Assembly: GCA_011009095.1 (NCBI GenBank)
Contig: VTPC01000985.1
Location: forward strand, 25,746 to 89,745
Source of the DNA: Ignelater luminosus
Lineage: Eukaryota > Arthropoda > Insecta > Coleoptera > Elateridae
Direction of reading: 5' to 3'
Length of the DNA stretch: 64,000 bases
How positions within the stretch are numbered: position 1 is the first letter of the stretch; every line of letters starts with the position of its first letter. A program made the translations under genes and the position numbers. The notes under the pieces were generated by a model. It did not search any database. It was not told the DNA's origin and saw only the letters and a program-made list of their open reading frames with translations. This document shows, piece after piece, positions 59,330-64,000 of this stretch.

Positions 59330-59830
59330 CCGAGGGATTGAGAATGCTAGCGTTGGAGCTGCAAAAGGCCCTCCTGGGACCTGCAACATTCACCATCTGT
59401 CACCTACCTTGATATCATTACCATCCTCATGCTAAAGTAGAGCAACGAGTTAAAGCACTGGGTGAACATCGTTTAGCAGCACAACCGCTTGCTATTCAGA
59501 CTCAGCGGAAGCATTTGTTAGATACCTATACAACCTTTATTCGATCGTGATCATCATTTTCGTCACCGTACCGCCACATGCGATTACTTATACTCTAGGA
59601 AAATGATAGGACCATCTGCAGGAAGATCTTCCGCTTTGAACACTATCCCTCTCTTTTAAGAAAATGTATGATCTGGCGAGGATTTTTTCTGCAGATGCAC
59701 GTCTGAAATTCATGAATGGCCGATACTTGAGGAGGGCAGTAGAATAAGACAAAGAGCACGTCCTCGAGATTCTCCTCAGAACCCCATGTTCATTTCGGAA
59801 AGGGAACTCAAAAATAAATACAAGCTCCTA
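59330..59830 (+). other. coding-like patch of unknown identity
   Basis: One plus-strand frame from about 59327 to 59550 reads TDAEGLRMLALELQKALLGP, then PHAKVEQRVKALGEHRLAAQ and LDTYTTFIRS, with a single stop in the middle. A neighbouring frame then stays open in two pieces and ends in ISERELKNKYKLL near 59832. Codon and base composition are more balanced than in the flanks, and the first part looks helical and amphipathic. I do not recognise the protein. It could be a gag-like or gene relic. Confidence 0.3.
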
Positions 59831-62800
59831 TGAAGCGTGTTGATAACCTGATTTCTTACTTGACATCGCTCTCATATACATATAACTCACTCACAAACCC
59901 CTTACTCACCCACCACCAGCAGACTAGCAAGCAAAGTAATTAGCGATCCTTGAGCTACGGTTGTATTCGGGAGGTGTAGGGATTAACCTGAACAGTACAA
60001 ACATCATCAGCGCTTTCTCTATCTCAACAAAAAGGTTTTTTTTGCCAATATACCACAGCAGTTTTATGCTGCTACGGCGTTTCTATATACCTTTTTATTC
60101 ACATTCTGTCACGCTTTAACACAGAGTAAGCTTCATCGCCGCGCCGTAAAACAAGTGGTGGCATCTAAAACCCAAACTTTCTTTATCATTCTGGACCAAA
60201 AGAAAAAGAACTCTTACAGCAGCTTCCGATTTCTGGAATACAAAGTTCATTTGCTTGCTTGAATTATCTGATCTCTTTTGAAAGCTTTACTGTCTAGTCA
60301 ATTGCATTTCAGATATAAAAATCCCAAGCTAACGAATTGGTGTGTTGCACAAGGTTTTGAGATCAGCATAAATCAACTCGTTTTCTTGGCGATACTTGTG
60401 CTGAAGTGAGTGGAGCTTCTGTTGTTTCCAGTTGTTCCTTTATTTGAATGTTACACTTTTTCTGATTATGTTGTTTATAAAAAAAAGAATGTTATGTATT
60501 GTTGGGATTTATTTTTTGTTCTTGTTCGTAGTTTAGTTTTTGTTAGTTAGTTAATTTTGTCATTGGATTTCTTTATTGTTACAACAGTTACTAAGAGACG
60601 AAAAGGAATATTATCTCAAAGCAATGGTTTAGGCTGAGAAAAGCACGACTAGTTCTAGTGCTGAAGATCTGCTGCTGGATGAGTTAACTAGAATCAGCTA
60701 GGTATTGACTGATTGGCGAAGAGAGCTTGCTAATTCTTGCTGAACAAACTAACTGAGTTCATTTTCACTGAGAGTTCTGGATGCTAACGTATTCTGACTG
60801 ACAGCTTTCTGTTTGGCAACATGTGTCTGCAAATTCTATGGAGTTGTTTGCGATACAATTGCTTTACAATCTAATGACCTGGAACACTTTAAAAGTCAGA
60901 ATTCATACGCTAAGTATTAGTATTACGTCGACATCAATCCAATTCAAAGTTTTCACAAACACAGTCGAAAGAAATAATCCACTGACTAGAAGTGCAGATG
61001 CAGGTAAAATGTTTCTGGACATTGTAAGCTCATATGATAACGTTTTCTGTGATTACAAGAATATCTGCAGCGGAGCTGCTAATACAACCCGAGACCGACT
61101 CGGTTGGTATAAGCTCTCTATCTATTATTATAATATTATTCCTACATTGCAAAGAGGAAATGAACACTAAAATACTCTTATTTCATTAAAGATGCTATAA
61201 ATAGAAATAAATCGGTTTCTATTATTTTTAAATCTTTATTTAGTCACTTAGTATAGTAATTTTATTTATCACTTGTGGGCCATTGAAAAAGAACTATAAT
61301 ACTTCTCAACGATTGGTTGATAAAATATTATTGCAATTAAGAGTAGTTTAACTAACTAATAATAAAAATTCAAAAATAAAAAATGTTGAAAGATAGCAGA
61401 AAAAAATCAAGATTTCAAGTTAAATTGTAGAGTACAAAACATTTGAAATATAAATGCTGTAATATATCTTTCGTTTTGCGATCCGCGACACAGTTTGAAA
61501 AAGCTCCAGCCTAGCCCGTTATCGAGCTTTAGTGCCCAACCTTGATCTAGTACAGCATAAGTTACTGTTTTTCTGCTTAACTAACCTTGTATGAAATGAA
61601 GAAAAACCGACGGTTATTAAATTGCGCATTCAGTAATAACTTGACTGATTCAGTTTTTTAGTTAAAATATAGAAACGCAACTGTAAGACGCTACTTCAAG
61701 AAAACGAGTTTGCCACATTTACAGATAGACCTAAGAACTATGACAATACCGAGACTACATATTACATATATGACCCTTTTAATACGTTAAAGGTTTATCC
61801 CTTGAGACAATATACGTCAAAATTTCAGGAGATGTAAACTACATATGTGAGTTTTTATTGTAGATTGCTGAAAGAGTACATAAATAAAAATCGCTCGTTA
61901 ACTTAAGAAATGTATTTTTATCTCTAGCACTTTGCTGGCATCGGCTACATTAAAACTGAATTTTATGTAAAAAGTTTTAAAGACAAAAAGAATTTGTGCA
62001 GCAAGGATATTGTACTACATACACCTAAAGAAAAAATATCATTTGAAATATACGCAAGAAGAGATATTCGCACTACTCCATTTTCCTTTACTTCCTTTTT
62101 GTTAACTTTCATCTAAATGCGATCAATACTAGTAGGTTTTCTGGAAAATATAAAGTCTTATTTATGGTGTATTGCTAACATTGAAATTCAATAAGCTTTG
62201 CATGATGACGTACGTATTGTGGACTCTCACCCCTGATGTATTAAACAACCACTCTGAAGGGAAGCCTTGAGGGTCTTCGTCTCAACAAAGGGAATTCGAC
62301 TCCAAACCGTATGTATCTGGGATTTTGACACTTATAAATCGTATTATATTTTTTATACTCTACACGTAGTATAAATTCCAAGAATTTTCTCTATCATATT
62401 TTCGTTTTAGAGAATTAGGTAGGTGTACAAATCTCGGTTCTTTATGCAGTAGCTACTATTTATTATTGGGCAAAATTTTCTCTTGTAATAATAAACATAA
62501 TGCTACACCAGTAATTATTTCATTGCAGACTGCCTATATGTTACTATTTGTATATGCAACAGGAAATAAATTTTTTAAACGAAATGGACATTTTCATTTT
62601 ATTTGTTTAAAATTGTTTAAAATATTAATAAAAAATTCACAGAGTAGTAGTAACAGGAAAAAAATACCAAAGTCTGTTTTTCTCCCTTTACCTATTTCTC
62701 TTGCTTGTAAGGTTTATCCTTCCTATCTGATTCAAGAACAAAGTTGACGGAAGCTTTATGGTCCTGTTTAAGCGTAACTTTCCACTACCCCTCTTTCTCC

Positions 62801-64000
62801 CTCATGATATATCTAGTACAGATTGAAAAGCAATACTATTTTGACAAATCTCCACATAAATAGAGATCTACAAGTAAAAGCATGACAAATAAAATAAAAC
62901 ATTGAAAAATAATTAAATTGTTTTGCTTAAGATATTAATCTATGTACTTTTGTAAGTTTTACATATTTAAAATGGGTTCACTTTAGTACATACAAACTTG
63001 AGAATTTGTAAACGGTTGTCTTTTAAAAGCACGGTTCACATAATACGCTGACATGCAATAGAAACTACAGAAAAACAAAAACGTCCAAGAAAGGTAGTTT
63101 CTTGAAGGTTATATGATTAAAACTCTAGTATTTGGTTTTATTAGATTATAACGTAATTTACAAAAACGTTTTTTATTTAAATCTTTGCGTGTGAAATGAG
63201 GTCAAAGAAATTAGTTTTTGGTTGGTACCTCCTGATTGTTTCTTTGTTCATTTTCTATATATAAACAGTAAAAAGTATACACATAAATTCTACTTCGACG
63301 CTTAGAATCTTTTATTTTCTGTGTGTTTGATTATTTTATCTATTTTGTTTTAATAAACAGCTTTTCCTGGATTCCCATTAGTCCAGTTTTGCTGCATGTT
63401 TAATACCGTTCCCACTAATTATGCTGCTAAAGTTACAGTTGCATCTCAAACTTGTTGCAATTTTGAAGCGAGTTTGAAGAAAGTTCTTGATGGTAAACAC
63501 CTAGTTTCAAACTACGCCATTTTAAGGAATTAATGTAACAGCACTAATTTGATATTCCATCGCAGTAGCGCTGTGAAATTTCTCTATTACAATTAAATTC
63601 AAATTCACAAACAATATATTTTCGTTACAATAATAAACAGACCTTGTTTTGAATTTTTCGAACGGTTTGTGCTAGGGACATTTCACATTTATCTATTATT
63701 AGCTATGTTAATAACCAATAAGCTTTTAAGTACAATGTTTGGCACAGTCCGATTCCCAAAAATAAATGGAAATGTTTAGATAGTTTCTTCCTGAAGAAGT
63801 TGTTATAAACTTTATAAAATTTCTCTCTATAAAAATTTGAACGTCGTACCTCTATACACCATCTTTCTTAGGTCTAAAAGTTAATTTTAACGACAGTATT
63901 AAGGTTTTATCAGCCAATTATTTTGTAATTTTTTATTTTGTAGAAAATATTTGTATTATTTGGCTTAAAGTACAAAAAGAAGAAAAAAAACTTTCCTTTC
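59831..64000. other. A/T-rich stretch, no gene recognised
   Basis: The interval 60.55-61.17 kb is somewhat less A/T-rich and includes a 115-codon plus frame (60823-61170) without domain resemblance. It may be LTR-like or another old insertion. The remainder to the window end holds nothing I can support. Confidence 0.4.

Noticed and set aside
1..64000. CRISPR arrays, bacterial operons, promoters and terminators
   Set aside because: No regularly spaced repeat-spacer units or operon-like gene packing. The sequence is clearly eukaryotic and repeat-rich.

Overview
This is a long, A+T-rich piece of an arthropod genome, most likely an insect. The signs are pervasive A/T runs, no long open reading frames outside transposons, insect-type Tc1/mariner, piggyBac and non-LTR elements, and a short interstitial run of the arthropod telomere unit TTAGG (read as CCTAA). 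I cannot name the order. I recognise no host gene, tRNA, rRNA or CRISPR array. The window is intergenic, or lies inside a very large intron, and serves as a landing zone for mobile elements. Isolated short host exons cannot be excluded by eye.

Layout. 0-5 kb: A/T-rich, with a possible LTR/primer-binding-site remnant near 1.05 kb, a small hairpin at 2.4 kb and a minus-strand relic of a recurrent arthropod repeat-associated protein (3.95-4.89 kb). 5.4-6.6 kb: a sharply bounded G+C-rich insert with a 14-bp tandem array. 7.3-9.3 kb: a degenerate Tc1-like (DD37E-type) transposase with foreign sequence inside it, then a minus-strand non-LTR retrotransposon fragment. 14-17 kb: a ~0.9-kb imperfect palindrome, a mariner-type MITE and a second pair of inverted repeats. 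21.1-22.1 kb: a second relic of a recurrent arthropod repeat protein. 27-30 kb: coding-like stretches I cannot identify. 32.4-34.6 kb: a non-LTR retrotransposon with endonuclease and partial reverse transcriptase remnants.

38-41.2 kb is the most informative part. A complete mariner element with perfect 31-bp inverted repeats, TA duplications and an intact 361-codon transposase carrying a D-D-41-D triad (rosa-type) sits about 110 bp from a broken relative. That relative also has 41-residue spacing but is bounded by unusually long (~440 bp) inverted repeats. 47.4-48.5 kb holds the C-terminal half of a piggyBac-type transposase, including its cysteine-rich finger. 48.8-56.7 kb has several small palindromic elements, among them a hAT-type MITE with a textbook 8-bp target duplication. 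The rest, to 64 kb, is A/T-rich and featureless except for a coding-like patch near 59.4 kb.

Functionally, only the mariner at 38-39.3 kb looks capable of making a working protein. Everything else is decayed or non-autonomous. I found no convincing new multi-gene system. The best leads are the intact DD41D element, its long-TIR neighbour, the long palindrome and the two orphan arthropod repeat proteins.
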